64,000 nt of DNA from Olivibacter sp. SDN3 (GTDB taxonomy: Bacteria; Bacteroidota; Bacteroidia; Sphingobacteriales; Sphingobacteriaceae), in the NCBI RefSeq assembly GCF_014334135.1, contig NZ_CP060497.1:1116001-1180000 (forward strand), in the 5' to 3' direction. Of the stretch, positions 27,772 through 37,478 are shown piece by piece. A program made the position numbers and the translations under genes. Position 1 is the stretch's first letter, and each line of letters starts with the position of its first letter. The notes under the pieces were generated by a model that saw nothing but the letters and a program-made list of their open reading frames with translations, ran no database searches and had not been told where the DNA came from.

Positions 27772-27779
27772 TACCTTTG
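27772..27779 (+). promoter_or_regulatory. -7 element 4 nt before the mutY ATG
   Basis: TACCTTTG followed by CATC and then the ATG. If transcription starts about 5 nt after the element, the mRNA begins at the ATG and is leaderless. Confidence 0.6.
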
Positions 27780-27783
27780 CATC

Positions 27784-28893
27784 ATGTCGTTTTCAACAGA
27801 AATTATCCGCTGGTACCATCAAAATAAAAGAGACTTACCCTGGCGCCATACAACAGATCCGTACGTGATATGGCTTTCCGAAATTATTCTACAACAAACC
27901 CGCGTTGAACAAGGTTTACCCTATTTTAATCGCTTCCTATCAAAATACCCCACGGTTACCGCTTTTGCCAATGAAGAGGAAGATAATATTCTAAGGTTAT
28001 GGCAAGGATTGGGATATTACTCCCGGGCCAGAAATATGCATAAGGCTGCTAAAATGGTGGTAAATGAATATGGAGGTATTTTTCCTACAACTTACAAAAG
28101 TCTACTGACGCTTAGGGGCGTAGGCGAATACACCGCTGCAGCCATTGCATCTTTTTCGGCCAACGAAGCAAAACCAGTAGTAGATGGAAACGTATTTAGA
28201 GTGCTTTCGAGATATTTTGGTATCGATGAAGCGATTAATACACCCCAGGGGAAAAAAATATTCTATAAAGTCGCACAAGAGATGTTGGGTGAGAACAATC
28301 CGGCAATATACAATCAATCGATCATGGAGTTTGGCGCTCTTCAATGCAAACCTAGAAAGCCAGATTGCCACATATGCCCATTGCAGATAGACTGTTATGC
28401 AATAAAAACAAACAAAGTAAATTTTTTACCTGTTAAACTAAAGGGAAAGCCCTCAAGGAATAGATACTTTTATTATTTCATCATTACTAACCAAGATAAA
28501 ATAGCAGTGCAGAAAAGAGGTCCTAAAGATATATGGGAAAATATGTATCAATTTCCAATGTTGGAATTAACCGAACAAGTTAGCATGGAAGACTTAAAAC
28601 AACTAGACATCTTCACCGGGTTATTTGGAGATAACACGCAGTTAAAAGTTTTAAGCACGCCAAAAAAGCATGTATTAAGTCACCAAAACATCTATGCAAC
28701 ATTTATAGAGCTTACTCATATAAAGCCAGATAGTGGCAAAAAAAGGCCGTGGAATTATGTTTTTATAAAAGATTTAGATACATTAGCTAAACCTAAATTA
28801 ATATTCACATTTTTAAGAGATTACAATATTTGCAATAAAAACACTTACAAGCTATGTCAGGAATCAACAAAGTTATTCTGGTTGGACACTTAG
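27784..28893 (+). CDS. mutY: A/G-specific adenine glycosylase MutY
   Basis: A 369-residue base-excision repair glycosylase that removes adenine opposite 8-oxoguanine. It shows the catalytic Glu in SEIILQQTR (E33), the helix-hairpin-helix LRGVGEYTA, the catalytic Asp in VVDGNVFRV (D134) and the [4Fe-4S] cysteines C188, C195, C198 and C204 (C-x6-C-x2-C-x5-C). A C-terminal NUDIX-like 8-oxoG recognition domain follows. The end overlaps the start of ssb by 40 nt in another frame. The ATG is fixed by the promoter 4 nt upstream. Confidence 0.95.
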   Translation: MSFSTEIIRWYHQNKRDLPWRHTTDPYVIWLSEIILQQTRVEQGLPYFNRFLSKYPTVTAFANEEEDNILRLWQGLGYYSRARNMHKAAKMVVNEYGGIFPTTYKSLLTLRGVGEYTAAAIASFSANEAKPVVDGNVFRVLSRYFGIDEAINTPQGKKIFYKVAQEMLGENNPAIYNQSIMEFGALQCKPRKPDCHICPLQIDCYAIKTNKVNFLPVKLKGKPSRNRYFYYFIITNQDKIAVQKRGPKDIWENMYQFPMLELTEQVSMEDLKQLDIFTGLFGDNTQLKVLSTPKKHVLSHQNIYATFIELTHIKPDSGKKRPWNYVFIKDLDTLAKPKLIFTFLRDYNICNKNTYKLCQESTKLFWLDT

Positions 28894-29306
28894 GCAAGGA
28901 TCCCGAGGTTCGCCATTTAGATGGTAATGTCTCAGTTGCGAGTTTTCCTTTGGCAACATCGGAGACATTCAACAAAGACGGTAGAAAGGTAGAGCAGACC
29001 GAATGGCATAACATTGTAATGTGGAGAGGACTAGCGGATGTCGCTGCGAAATATCTGCAAAAAGGAAAACTCGTATATATAGAGGGGAAACTTCGTACAC
29101 GTTCTTACGAAGACAGGGAGGGAGTAAAAAGATATACCACTGAAATTGTTGCCGAGAACTTTACGATGTTAGGTCGTAGGAGTGATTTTGAGCCTCCAGC
29201 GGGAAATGGAGATACTGCCAATAAAAACACATCGACAAACTCCGGAGACCAGAGCAGTAATACAGTAAATTTTGATGAAAATAAAGATGATGATTTACCC
29301 TTTTAA
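28854..29306 (+). CDS. ssb: Single-stranded DNA-binding protein
   Basis: 150 residues with an OB fold (INKVILVGHLGKDPEVRHL at the start, WHNIVMWRGLADVAAKYLQKG in the core), a disordered Asn/Ser-rich linker, and the acidic tip DDDLPF that recruits replication and repair proteins. It binds ssDNA as a tetramer. The start lies inside the 3' end of mutY, so the two repair genes are co-transcribed and probably coupled. A very strong terminator follows. Confidence 0.95.
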   Translation: MSGINKVILVGHLGKDPEVRHLDGNVSVASFPLATSETFNKDGRKVEQTEWHNIVMWRGLADVAAKYLQKGKLVYIEGKLRTRSYEDREGVKRYTTEIVAENFTMLGRRSDFEPPAGNGDTANKNTSTNSGDQSSNTVNFDENKDDDLPF

Positions 29307-29331
29307 TTTTAAGTAGGAAGACAATAAAATA

Positions 29332-29386
29332 GCTGATCAAAAAGAAGGGCGCGGTTTTGGAAACCGCGCCCTTCTTTTTGATCAGC
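29332..29386. terminator. Bidirectional terminator between ssb and aspS
   Basis: A perfect 26-bp inverted repeat with a 3-nt loop (TGG). The GC-rich core AAGGGCGCGGTTT is flanked by A5 on the left and T5 on the right, so it can stop the convergent ssb and aspS transcripts in both directions. Confidence 0.93.
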
Positions 29387-29395
29387 GAAATAGCT

Positions 29396-31141
29396 TTACA
29401 CTTTAACCGCAATTTTTAATTCATTTAACTGTTCTTGAGAAATTACACTTGGAGAATCGATCATCACGTCCCTACCGGCATTATTCTTTGGAAAAGCGAT
29501 CACATCTCGAATAGAATCTAATCCTGCGAAAATAGACACCAGGCGATCAAAACCAAAAGCAATACCTCCATGTGGCGGAGCACCGTAGGTAAATGCTTCC
29601 ATTAGGAACCCAAACTGCTTTTGTGCTTCGGCTTCACTAAAACCTAAATGTTTAAACATCAGTTCTTGCTTACCTTTATCATGAATACGGATAGATCCCC
29701 CCCCAACTTCAGTACCATTAATTACCATATCATAAGCATTGGCCCTAACCTTTCCCGGTGCGGTATCCAGCAACCCTATATCCTCAGGCTTCGGGGAAGT
29801 GAATGGATGGTGCATAGCGTGATAACGACTAGTCTCATCGTCCCACTCTAACAGCGGAAAATCAACCACCCACAGTGCTGAAAACTTATTTTTATCTCGT
29901 AAGCCTAGTCGATTGCCCATTTCTAGCCTAAGCTCGTTCAATTGTTTACGGGTTTTTTCCGCATCACCAGCCATCACTAAGATCAAATCGCCCGATTTTG
30001 CATCAAATGCTTTTGCCCAGGCTTTTAGCTGCTCCTGTCCATAGAATTTATCCACTGACGATTTCAAGGTTCCGTCCTCACTCACCCTCAAATACACCAA
30101 GCCTGTTGCCCCTATTTGCGGGCGCTTGACAAAATCTGTCAAGGCATCCAACTGCTTTCTGGTATACGAGGCACAACCTTCCGCCTTTATTCCCACAATT
30201 AGTTCGGCATTATCAAAAACCGGAAAACCTGCACCTTTCAACAGATCATTAACTTCAACGAATTGCATACCAAAGCGCGTATCAGGTTTATCAGAACCAT
30301 AAAGACGCATAGCGTCAGCATAAGAAATTCTGGGTAATTCGCCAATCTCCACACCTTTTATTTTCTTAAACAAGTAATTTATCAGTCCTTCAAAAAGTAC
30401 TAGAATATCTTCTTGTTCAACAAAAGACAGCTCACAATCAATCTGCGTAAACTCGGGTTGCCTATCTGCCCGCAAATCTTCATCTCTAAAGCATTTCACC
30501 AGTTGAAAATAACGGTCCAATCCAGATACCATCAGCAATTGTTTGAACGTTTGCGGTGACTGTGGCAGCGCATAAAATTCACCTGCATTCATCCTACTTG
30601 GTACGACAAAGTCCCTCGCCCCCTCAGGGGTAGACTTAATAAGTACAGGTGTCTCTACTTCGATAAACTGCTGGCCATCAAGATATGAGCGTACAGCTTG
30701 TGCTATTTTATGACGTAAAACCAGGTTGTTTCTTACGGGATTTCTACGAAGGTCCAAATAACGATATTTCATACGAAGATCTTCCCCTCCATCTGTTTCA
30801 TCTTCAATCAGAAAAGGAGGTAATTTGGAAGCGTTAAGGACATCTAAATGGCTTACTTTTATCTCAATTTCTCCAGTATTTATCTTAATATTCTTACTCG
30901 ATCGTTCGATCACTGTACCCGACACTTTAATGACGTACTCTCGTCCCAAAGCCCTCGCCTGTACACGCAGCGCTTCGTTATCATCCGTATCAAATGCCAA
31001 TTGTGTCAAGCCGTATCGATCTCTCACATCAATAAACGTCATCGCACCCAGATCTCTCGACTTTTGTACCCATCCACATAATACAACTTCTTTTCCTAAG
31101 TCGGCCATCGTTAATTCGCCGCAAGTATGTGTTCTATACAT
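29396..31141 (-). CDS. aspS: Aspartyl-tRNA synthetase
   Basis: A 581-residue class II synthetase of the bacterial type. An N-terminal OB anticodon-binding domain ([19 protein letters not shown]) is followed by motif 2 around [19 protein letters not shown]. The bacterial GAD insert lies between about 290 and 420, and motif 3 is [10 protein letters not shown] near the C-terminus. It charges tRNA-Asp. The GAD insert and length distinguish it from the archaeal type. A TAnnTTTG element lies about 65 nt upstream. Confidence 0.96.
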   Translation of the reverse strand: MYRTHTCGELTMADLGKEVVLCGWVQKSRDLGAMTFIDVRDRYGLTQLAFDTDDNEALRVQARALGREYVIKVSGTVIERSSKNIKINTGEIEIKVSHLDVLNASKLPPFLIEDETDGGEDLRMKYRYLDLRRNPVRNNLVLRHKIAQAVRSYLDGQQFIEVETPVLIKSTPEGARDFVVPSRMNAGEFYALPQSPQTFKQLLMVSGLDRYFQLVKCFRDEDLRADRQPEFTQIDCELSFVEQEDILVLFEGLINYLFKKIKGVEIGELPRISYADAMRLYGSDKPDTRFGMQFVEVNDLLKGAGFPVFDNAELIVGIKAEGCASYTRKQLDALTDFVKRPQIGATGLVYLRVSEDGTLKSSVDKFYGQEQLKAWAKAFDAKSGDLILVMAGDAEKTRKQLNELRLEMGNRLGLRDKNKFSALWVVDFPLLEWDDETSRYHAMHHPFTSPKPEDIGLLDTAPGKVRANAYDMVINGTEVGGGSIRIHDKGKQELMFKHLGFSEAEAQKQFGFLMEAFTYGAPPHGGIAFGFDRLVSIFAGLDSIRDVIAFPKNNAGRDVMIDSPSVISQEQLNELKIAVKV

Positions 31142-31206
31142 ATTTTATTATATCTTTAAAACATTGGGTTGATACCATTACCGATTAGTGCAGTGGCATT
31201 TTTTTG

Positions 31207-31214
31207 CAAAGTTA
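31207..31214 (-). promoter_or_regulatory. -7 element of aspS
   Basis: TAACTTTG on the minus strand matches TAnnTTTG, about 65 nt before the aspS start. Confidence 0.55.
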
Positions 31215-31396
31215 TTGTTTTAGGTTGAAAACTGTTTGGACAGCACCCCATTTCTCAAAAAACACGTTAAAAAGAAAGGTAAAATATGTGTTGTAGTTGC
31301 TATACACTAAAAAATAAAAGTATATTTTTGTTACTGAGCAAACAATAACAGCTTTTTGGAGAATATTCTTAAACCCACAAATAAGCCTCAATCAAT

Positions 31397-32089
31397 TTGG
31401 AAATACTATTAATAGAAGATGAGCCAACTGTTATTTCGCTAATCAAGCGAGGGCTCAATGATGAAAAATATAATATAAGTGTTGCCATGGATGGATATAC
31501 CGGATTAAAGATGGCCGGTATGAATACATATGACCTAATCATCTTAGACATTATGTTGCCTGGTATGGATGGTTTGGAGGTATGCCATAACATAAGAATG
31601 GCTAATAGAGATATTCCGATACTTATCCTTTCGGCACTTGACCAAACCGAAGATATCGTGGCGGGATTTGAGCGTGATGCCGACGATTATCTCATTAAGC
31701 CTTTTAAACTTGAGGAGCTAAAAGCAAGAATAAAACGGCATACCCGAAGGGCAAAAAGACAGCGGGTCGCCCAGAAAGTAATAAAACTTGCCGATCTTTC
31801 TTTGGATATCGAGAGTAGAGACGTCACACGGGCGGGAAAATCAATAGCCTTAACTGCAACCGAATATCGCTTGTTGGAACACCTGATGGTTAATCATAAC
31901 AAGATTCTACCTCGCCTGGATATACTGGAAGAAGTCTGGGGAATGGACTTTAATTTGAGTACAAACGTAGTTGATGTATATGTCAACTATCTCAGAAAGA
32001 AAATCGATAAAAATTTTAGCCCCAAACTGATCCATACGGTCATTGGTATGGGCTACGTAATGCGTGTGCAATATGAAGATGAAGATTAG
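31397..32089 (+). CDS. OmpR/PhoB-family response regulator
   Basis: 230 residues: a receiver (E7/D8, phospho-acceptor D51 in LDIMLPGMDG, Lys in LIKPF) and a C-terminal winged-helix DNA-binding domain (ALTATEYRLLEHLMVN, VVDVYVNYLRKKID, IHTVIGMGYVM). The start must be the TTG at 31397, since a stop lies four codons upstream and the receiver begins at once. It overlaps the sensor kinase gene. It resembles metal-responsive CusR/CzcR-type regulators, and its place before the porin and urease genes suggests that it controls them, but this is inference. Confidence 0.9.
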   Translation: MEILLIEDEPTVISLIKRGLNDEKYNISVAMDGYTGLKMAGMNTYDLIILDIMLPGMDGLEVCHNIRMANRDIPILILSALDQTEDIVAGFERDADDYLIKPFKLEELKARIKRHTRRAKRQRVAQKVIKLADLSLDIESRDVTRAGKSIALTATEYRLLEHLMVNHNKILPRLDILEEVWGMDFNLSTNVVDVYVNYLRKKIDKNFSPKLIHTVIGMGYVMRVQYEDED

Positions 32090-33476
32090 AACGAAGATCA
32101 TTCTTTTGTTCTCGGGAATAATAACGCTGATTATTACCTTCTTTGCTATTTATGCATCTTACTTTACCTGGGATAGTCTAAAAACGAAATTCTTCCTACG
32201 CTTGGAAGAGAATGCCAGAATTGTAGGTACGCATACCATAGCCGGAGATTCCTACAATACCAAAATGTATTACGAGGTCAAAAGGAAGTATCTTGCTTTG
32301 CTATCGGAAGGAAATGATTACCTGTTACGGATTGCGAAGGGAAGTACGGAATTACGTTTTGACCCGAACTTACCGATGCCGAAGTCGTTCTACAGCGAGG
32401 CGATCACCAATGGTAAAGCAGAATACCTGCATAATGATACCGCGTATTTTGCCATGTACTTTGCAGATTCACTGCACAAAGATGATCTCCTGGTGATTTC
32501 TTCCGGTAGGGATAGTTACGGGCATGCAGAACAGGCCGATCTCGACAAGACCTTACTCTCGGGCGGCCTCATTGCCTTGGCACTCGGTATCGTTATCGCT
32601 TTCTATTTTGCCGATCACATCCTTACGCCCATCGCAACGATTAATGAAAATGTGCGTCAGATCAACATCAGCAATCTCAGTCTGCGCTTACAGAATACAA
32701 AGTCGCATAAACACGATGAGATCGCAAACCTGATCAATAATTTCAACGATATGCTGAATAGATTGCAGATTGCGGTCAAATCTCAGCAAAATTTTATAGG
32801 GAATGCTTCACACTCGCTGAGAACACCCTTAACGGTAATTGGTGGCGAGGCCGAAATCGTACTTCAGCGTTTAAAGGAAGATAAGGAGAGCCAGTACTCG
32901 TTAGAAATTATTGCCCGCGAAGTAGACAAGATGGTGTTGATCGTAAAAAACCTGCTGTTATTGGCACGAACGGGTTACGAAGGGCAAATCGAGCGCACCC
33001 AAATCATTCGAATAGATGAATTGCTATATGGCGTGAAGATTTCGGCCAATAGCCTGTACTCCAGCACACCCATTCATTTTGATTTTCATGCCATACCGGA
33101 TGATAGTCAGGAATTGCACATCTTGGCCAACAGAGATCTGCTCCATGTGGCCGTATCTAATCTGGTATTGAACGCATGCAAGTACGGCAAGAGCGCGCCG
33201 GTGGTCATCTCTTTGACGGTGAAGAATCAGCAAGTGGTGGTGACGATTAAAGATGAGGGTATCGGTATCCCTGAAAAAGAGCTGCCACATATATTCGAGT
33301 CCTTTTTCCGGGGAAGCAACACCACCGGTATATATGGAAACGGCCTTGGCCTATCGTTGACAAAGAATATTCTTGAACTACATGATATTGAGGTAGATGT
33401 CACCTCAAAAGTGAATGAAGGAACGCTCGTGACTTTACGTATTGCTATAGATACCGCTCCACAGCACTCCGGATAA
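32073..33476 (+). CDS. Membrane sensor histidine kinase (CusS/CzcS-like)
   Basis: About 467 residues: TM1 (about 7-29), a periplasmic sensor of roughly 120 residues, TM2 near 160-180, HAMP, HisKA, and HATPase_c with DEGIGIPEKELPHIFESFFRG and GNGLGLSL. The phospho-His is in NASHSLRTP (H247); the usual Glu after the His is Ser here, as in some members of the family. The ATG at 32073 overlaps the regulator stop by 17 nt; a GTG at 32064 is less likely. Partner of the adjacent OmpR-type regulator. The signal could be nickel, urea or pH, none of which can be told from the sequence. Confidence 0.88.
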   Translation: MKMKIRTKIILLFSGIITLIITFFAIYASYFTWDSLKTKFFLRLEENARIVGTHTIAGDSYNTKMYYEVKRKYLALLSEGNDYLLRIAKGSTELRFDPNLPMPKSFYSEAITNGKAEYLHNDTAYFAMYFADSLHKDDLLVISSGRDSYGHAEQADLDKTLLSGGLIALALGIVIAFYFADHILTPIATINENVRQINISNLSLRLQNTKSHKHDEIANLINNFNDMLNRLQIAVKSQQNFIGNASHSLRTPLTVIGGEAEIVLQRLKEDKESQYSLEIIAREVDKMVLIVKNLLLLARTGYEGQIERTQIIRIDELLYGVKISANSLYSSTPIHFDFHAIPDDSQELHILANRDLLHVAVSNLVLNACKYGKSAPVVISLTVKNQQVVVTIKDEGIGIPEKELPHIFESFFRGSNTTGIYGNGLGLSLTKNILELHDIEVDVTSKVNEGTLVTLRIAIDTAPQHSG

Positions 33477-33565
33477 GACCGCCTTTCTTATTTGGCTCTC
33501 ATATCGCGCTGATATCGTTATTATCATTCCAGCCTATTATTGTACGTAAAATACAAGTATAGGAC

Positions 33566-34789
33566 ATGAGATCAACGGCTTATCATTTTATCATCTTACC
33601 ATGTGTTTTAGTTGCTTTAACTTTTAAAGGTTTCGCCGCTACAACTGATACTGCAAAAGTAAAAAACGCTAATGAAACTGCTCAATTGGGCATGGATACG
33701 GTTTCGGCAAAACAGGCCGCAACAGACAAGCGTTTTTTCATGAACGCACTATTGCGTACCGCTTTTCATGGCGACAGCTTTTTCAATGAAGGTGGACAGA
33801 ATAGCATAGGCCTGGATGAAGCGCGTATCGATATAGGGGGAAACTACAACGATCGCTTATCTTATCGGGTCAGGTACCGCTTAAATAGGGCATTCGCCGA
33901 AACCGGTCAGGATAATGGATCCCAAGCGTTGGACTGGGCATACCTGCATTATAAATTTGGTAACCAGAATAAATGGTCTGTTACCGCTGGTAAGCAGAGT
34001 GCATTGGTAGGGAGTTATGAGTTTCAAAATAACCCGATCTATGAGTTGCTGTTTACGGATTATGTCGACCGGATACTGAATCTATTTGTGGTGGGCGGTA
34101 CCTTGTCTCATCAGGTCGATAAGAACCATAGCCTGAATGTGCAGATTTATAATACAACCAACGAGGGTTTTGATCGCCTGTTCCAAACAAGGGGCTATAA
34201 CCAGGAAGACCTAAACGCGGCAAGTAATCCTCTGGGCACTTACTTCACCTGGATAGGAGCCTTTGCCGACCAGAAGATCCATACCAAGTGGTCTTACAAT
34301 ATTTCGCAATTCGCTAAAGGACATACCAATCACAACATCTCTCTTGCTAACAAACTCGCCCTGAATAAAACGTTGGTTTACCTGGATCTACAGTATTCTT
34401 ACCTTCCGGTAGATTATACGATGGTGGTGAACCCTGTATTAAATACGCACTACGGCCGCAGTGGCACCGACCAGGTGCTGGCAAGGGGTATTCAATATAA
34501 AACCGCTGTCTTGCGCTTGGATCAGATGCTAACAGATCACTGGGAGATATCATTAAAGGGCGCATACGAAACGGCCTCTTCCAGGAAAGATGAAGCGATA
34601 GGAAAAGATTTCAGAAAGAATTACACCTATACCGCTGCACTTCAATATAAACCCTACGAAAGCCAGGATTTGCGTTTCTATTTGGCGTACATCGGCAATA
34701 CCATAGATTATAGCCAGGTAATAAACGCTTCTAAAGCGGAGCTCAATCGTGTCTCCTTAGGACTGTTTTACACTATCCCAGTCTTCTAA
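33566..34789 (+). CDS. Outer-membrane porin-like beta-barrel protein
   Basis: 407 residues with a signal peptide (about 1-24, ending GFAA), a linker, and then many amphipathic strands such as GLDEARIDIGGNYNDRLSYR and WSVTAGKQSALVGSYEF. It ends in Phe, as outer-membrane barrels do. The GKQ and LDEARIDIG pattern resembles OprO/OprP-type porins. It sits between the two-component system and ureA on the same strand, so it may bring urea, nickel or another small solute through the outer membrane. Substrate unknown; the barrel assignment is good. Confidence 0.75.
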   Translation: MRSTAYHFIILPCVLVALTFKGFAATTDTAKVKNANETAQLGMDTVSAKQAATDKRFFMNALLRTAFHGDSFFNEGGQNSIGLDEARIDIGGNYNDRLSYRVRYRLNRAFAETGQDNGSQALDWAYLHYKFGNQNKWSVTAGKQSALVGSYEFQNNPIYELLFTDYVDRILNLFVVGGTLSHQVDKNHSLNVQIYNTTNEGFDRLFQTRGYNQEDLNAASNPLGTYFTWIGAFADQKIHTKWSYNISQFAKGHTNHNISLANKLALNKTLVYLDLQYSYLPVDYTMVVNPVLNTHYGRSGTDQVLARGIQYKTAVLRLDQMLTDHWEISLKGAYETASSRKDEAIGKDFRKNYTYTAALQYKPYESQDLRFYLAYIGNTIDYSQVINASKAELNRVSLGLFYTIPVF

Positions 34790-34877
34790 GATTGTGTTAA
34801 TATGCCGCTGATACAGCTCCAATACCTAATTGTTAATATTGTTATAAAGTAATAAATCGTCTACAAAATCTACACAT

Positions 34878-35180
34878 ATGCGTTTAACACCAAGAGAATC
34901 TGAAAAACTGTTGCTGCACCTGGCTGGTGAGCTGGCAGCCAAGCGATTAAAAAGAGGAGTAAAACTGAATTACCCGGAAAGCATTGCCTACATCAGTGCG
35001 CAGCTCATGGAAGAGGCAAGAGACGGGAAGACGGTTGCCGAACTGATGCAATACGGCACAACCTTATTGAAAAGAGATCAGGTAATGGAAGGTGTGCCCG
35101 AAATGATCCATGATGTACAATTGGAAGTGACCTTTCCTGATGGAACGAAGCTGGTTACGGTACACGAACCTATACGTTAA
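34878..35180 (+). CDS. ureA: Urease gamma subunit
   Basis: 100 residues, the family's standard length, beginning [20 protein letters not shown] with the conserved [11 protein letters not shown] (about 35-45) and [26 protein letters not shown] at the end. It is the smallest of the three structural subunits of nickel urease (ureABC)3. It carries no signal peptide. The gene opens the urease operon, 88 nt after the porin gene and 19 nt before ureB. Confidence 0.96.
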   Translation: MRLTPRESEKLLLHLAGELAAKRLKRGVKLNYPESIAYISAQLMEEARDGKTVAELMQYGTTLLKRDQVMEGVPEMIHDVQLEVTFPDGTKLVTVHEPIR

Positions 35181-35199
35181 CTTTTAAAATAAGATAATT

Positions 35200-35580
35200 A
35201 TGATTCCTGGAGAATACATCCTTAAGAAAGAAGATATAAAAGCGAATGAGGGCTATAAAACCCTTAGCCTGTCTGTCACCAACACGGGAGATCGTCCCAT
35301 TCAGGTAGGATCGCACTATCATTTCTTTGAAGTAAATAAAGCCTTATCATTTGATCGGCCTAAAGCCTTTGGTATGCGCTTAAATATTCCGGCCAGCACA
35401 GCGGTTAGGTTTGAGCCCGGAGAGAAAAAAAGTGTTGTCTTGGTAGAAATCGGCGGAAACAAAGAGATCCACGGTTTTAACGGCCTTACCAACGGTAAAT
35501 ATACCGATGAAAAGGTCAAATCTGCAGCACTGGCTAAAGTGAAAGATAAAAAATTCAAGAGTACAAAGGCTACAAAATAG
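35200..35580 (+). CDS. ureB: Urease beta subunit
   Basis: 126 residues, starting MIPGEYILK, with the family motifs [21 protein letters not shown] (about 27-47) and [16 protein letters not shown]. It packs between gamma and alpha subunits of urease. The Lys-rich end ([14 protein letters not shown]) is somewhat longer than usual. No signal peptide is seen. It stands 24 nt before ureC; separate ureA and ureB genes distinguish this from the fused form of Helicobacter. Confidence 0.96.
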   Translation: MIPGEYILKKEDIKANEGYKTLSLSVTNTGDRPIQVGSHYHFFEVNKALSFDRPKAFGMRLNIPASTAVRFEPGEKKSVVLVEIGGNKEIHGFNGLTNGKYTDEKVKSAALAKVKDKKFKSTKATK

Positions 35581-35604
35581 GTTTTCACAAAAACGATTTA
35601 TATT

Positions 35605-37458
35605 ATGTCAAATTGGAGTAGAAGAAAATGGATTAAAGTGGTTGGCCTTACCACGGCCGGCACAACAGCTTTAGGGCTCGATGCTCTGGCTTTGGAAAGA
35701 TTAGGTTTAGACGAAGCATCCGTAAAATATATCGATAACGAATTATATATCCCGCGCGATAAATATGCTGCCCTGTTTGGTCCTACAACGGGAGATAAGG
35801 TGCGTCTGGCAGACACGGAGCTTTTTATTGAAATTGAGAAAGATTATGCCGTTTACGGCGAGGAAAATAAATTTGGTGGAGGAAAAACGGTTCGCGATGG
35901 GATGGGGCAGTCTGCGCGTGCACTTAGGGATGAGGATGTGCTGGATCTCTGTATCACCAATGTCATCGTTATTGATCACTGGGGTGTTGTTAAAGGCGAT
36001 GTAGGTATAAAAGATGGTAAGATTGTGGGCATCGGCAAAGCAGGTAACCCCGATGTTCAGGATGGTATCACCAAAGGATTGATCATCGGTGCGTCAACGG
36101 AAGTACATGGTGGAGCAGGCATGATCCTTACTGCCGGCGGTGTGGATACGCATATCCACTTCATCAGCCCGACACAGGTAGAAACCGCTTTATACAGCGG
36201 TGTGACCACATTTATCGGAGGAGGAACAGGTCCGGTAGACGGTACTTTGGCGACTACCGTAACCTCGGGGAAATGGTATATCGAGCGCATGCTGGAAGCT
36301 TTTGAAAACCTTCCGGTGAACGTTGGCTTCTTCGGTAAGGGGAATGTTTCTACCACAAGGCCTATCGAAGAACAAATCGAAGCGGGTGCTTTAGGTGTGA
36401 AAATACATGAAGACTGGGGTTCTACTCCTGCTACTATTGATGCCGCTTTGAAAGTTGCCGACAAATATGATGTACAGGTAGCCATCCACACCGATACGTT
36501 GAATGAAGCCGGATTTCTGGAAGACACGGTCAACGCGATCGATGGCCGGGTTATTCATACGTTCCATACCGAGGGCGCGGGAGGCGGTCACGCACCTGAT
36601 ATTATTAAGATTTCCATGTATCCGAATATCCTCCCTGCTTCAACAAATCCAACAAAGCCCTATACCGTAAATACCGCTGAGGAACACCTGGATATGTTAA
36701 TGGTTTGCCATCACCTGGATAAGAACGTTAAAGAAGACGTTGCCTTTGCTGATTCCAGGATACGTCCGCAAACCATCGCAGCAGAAGATATTTTGCAGGA
36801 TATGGGTGTCTTTAGCATCATGAGTTCCGATAGCCAAGCCATGGGCCGTGTGGGAGAGGTCATCTCCAGGACTTGGCAAACGGCACATAAAATGAAGGTG
36901 CAAAGAGGAGCCTTGGATGAAGATAAAAAAGGAGATAATGACAATTTCCGGGTAAAACGTTATGTCTCTAAATTTACCATAAATCCGGCTAAAGCGCATG
37001 GAATTGACGAATATGTAGGATCGATAGAGCCGGGCAAGTATGCCGACCTCGTCTTATGGAAACCTGAACTGTTTGGCGCTAAACCTGAGCTCATTATCAA
37101 AAGTGGAATGATCCTCGGATCGAAAATGGGTGATGCCAATGCGTCTATCCCTACACCACAACCCATCATCTATCGCCCGATGTTTGGGTACTATGGCAAA
37201 GCATTGACGAAGATCTGCCTGAATTTTGTTTCGGCGGTTTCTTTGGAAAACGGCAATATCAAAAATCTAGGCCTTGCCCGCACGTCCTTGCCTGTTAAAG
37301 GATGTAGAAATGTGTTTAAAAAAGATATGGTGCATAATAATGCTACGCCAAATATAGAGGTTGACCCAGAGACTTATGAAGTTAAAGTGGATGGTGTTCT
37401 GGCTACGTGTGAACCGCTCAAGGAGCTTCCGATGGCCCAGCGATATTTCTTGTTTTAA
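35605..37458 (+). CDS. ureC: Urease alpha (catalytic) subunit with an N-terminal Tat-like signal
   Basis: 617 residues; family members have about 567. All catalytic residues are present, displaced by 49 from Klebsiella numbering: nickel ligands H183 and H185, the lysine to be carbamylated K266, H268, H295, H321, the flap C368/H369 and D409. The extra N-terminus has a twin-arginine motif SRRKWIK (residues 5-11), a moderately hydrophobic stretch [14 protein letters not shown] and a signal-peptidase-like site ALA (27-29). This predicts Tat export or membrane attachment of the folded enzyme, perhaps carrying UreA and UreB along. The only ATG before the family start is the one at 35605; a TTG at codon 30 is the alternative. 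Confidence 0.96.
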   Translation: MSNWSRRKWIKVVGLTTAGTTALGLDALALERLGLDEASVKYIDNELYIPRDKYAALFGPTTGDKVRLADTELFIEIEKDYAVYGEENKFGGGKTVRDGMGQSARALRDEDVLDLCITNVIVIDHWGVVKGDVGIKDGKIVGIGKAGNPDVQDGITKGLIIGASTEVHGGAGMILTAGGVDTHIHFISPTQVETALYSGVTTFIGGGTGPVDGTLATTVTSGKWYIERMLEAFENLPVNVGFFGKGNVSTTRPIEEQIEAGALGVKIHEDWGSTPATIDAALKVADKYDVQVAIHTDTLNEAGFLEDTVNAIDGRVIHTFHTEGAGGGHAPDIIKISMYPNILPASTNPTKPYTVNTAEEHLDMLMVCHHLDKNVKEDVAFADSRIRPQTIAAEDILQDMGVFSIMSSDSQAMGRVGEVISRTWQTAHKMKVQRGALDEDKKGDNDNFRVKRYVSKFTINPAKAHGIDEYVGSIEPGKYADLVLWKPELFGAKPELIIKSGMILGSKMGDANASIPTPQPIIYRPMFGYYGKALTKICLNFVSAVSLENGNIKNLGLARTSLPVKGCRNVFKKDMVHNNATPNIEVDPETYEVKVDGVLATCEPLKELPMAQRYFLF

Positions 37459-37478
37459 AAATGAAAGGCTTGATGTAA

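Larger units (their letters stand above)
27429..27783. other. Divergent intergenic region between HU and mutY
   Basis: About 355 nt, AT-rich. It carries the HU promoter (27489-27496, minus) and the mutY promoter (27772-27779, plus). No ORF or RNA gene is supported in the middle. Confidence 0.7.

Noticed and set aside
36057-36533. 158-codon minus-strand ORF
   Set aside because: It lies wholly inside ureC on the opposite strand; its peptide reads like an antisense shadow and it has no promoter or neighbours of its own.
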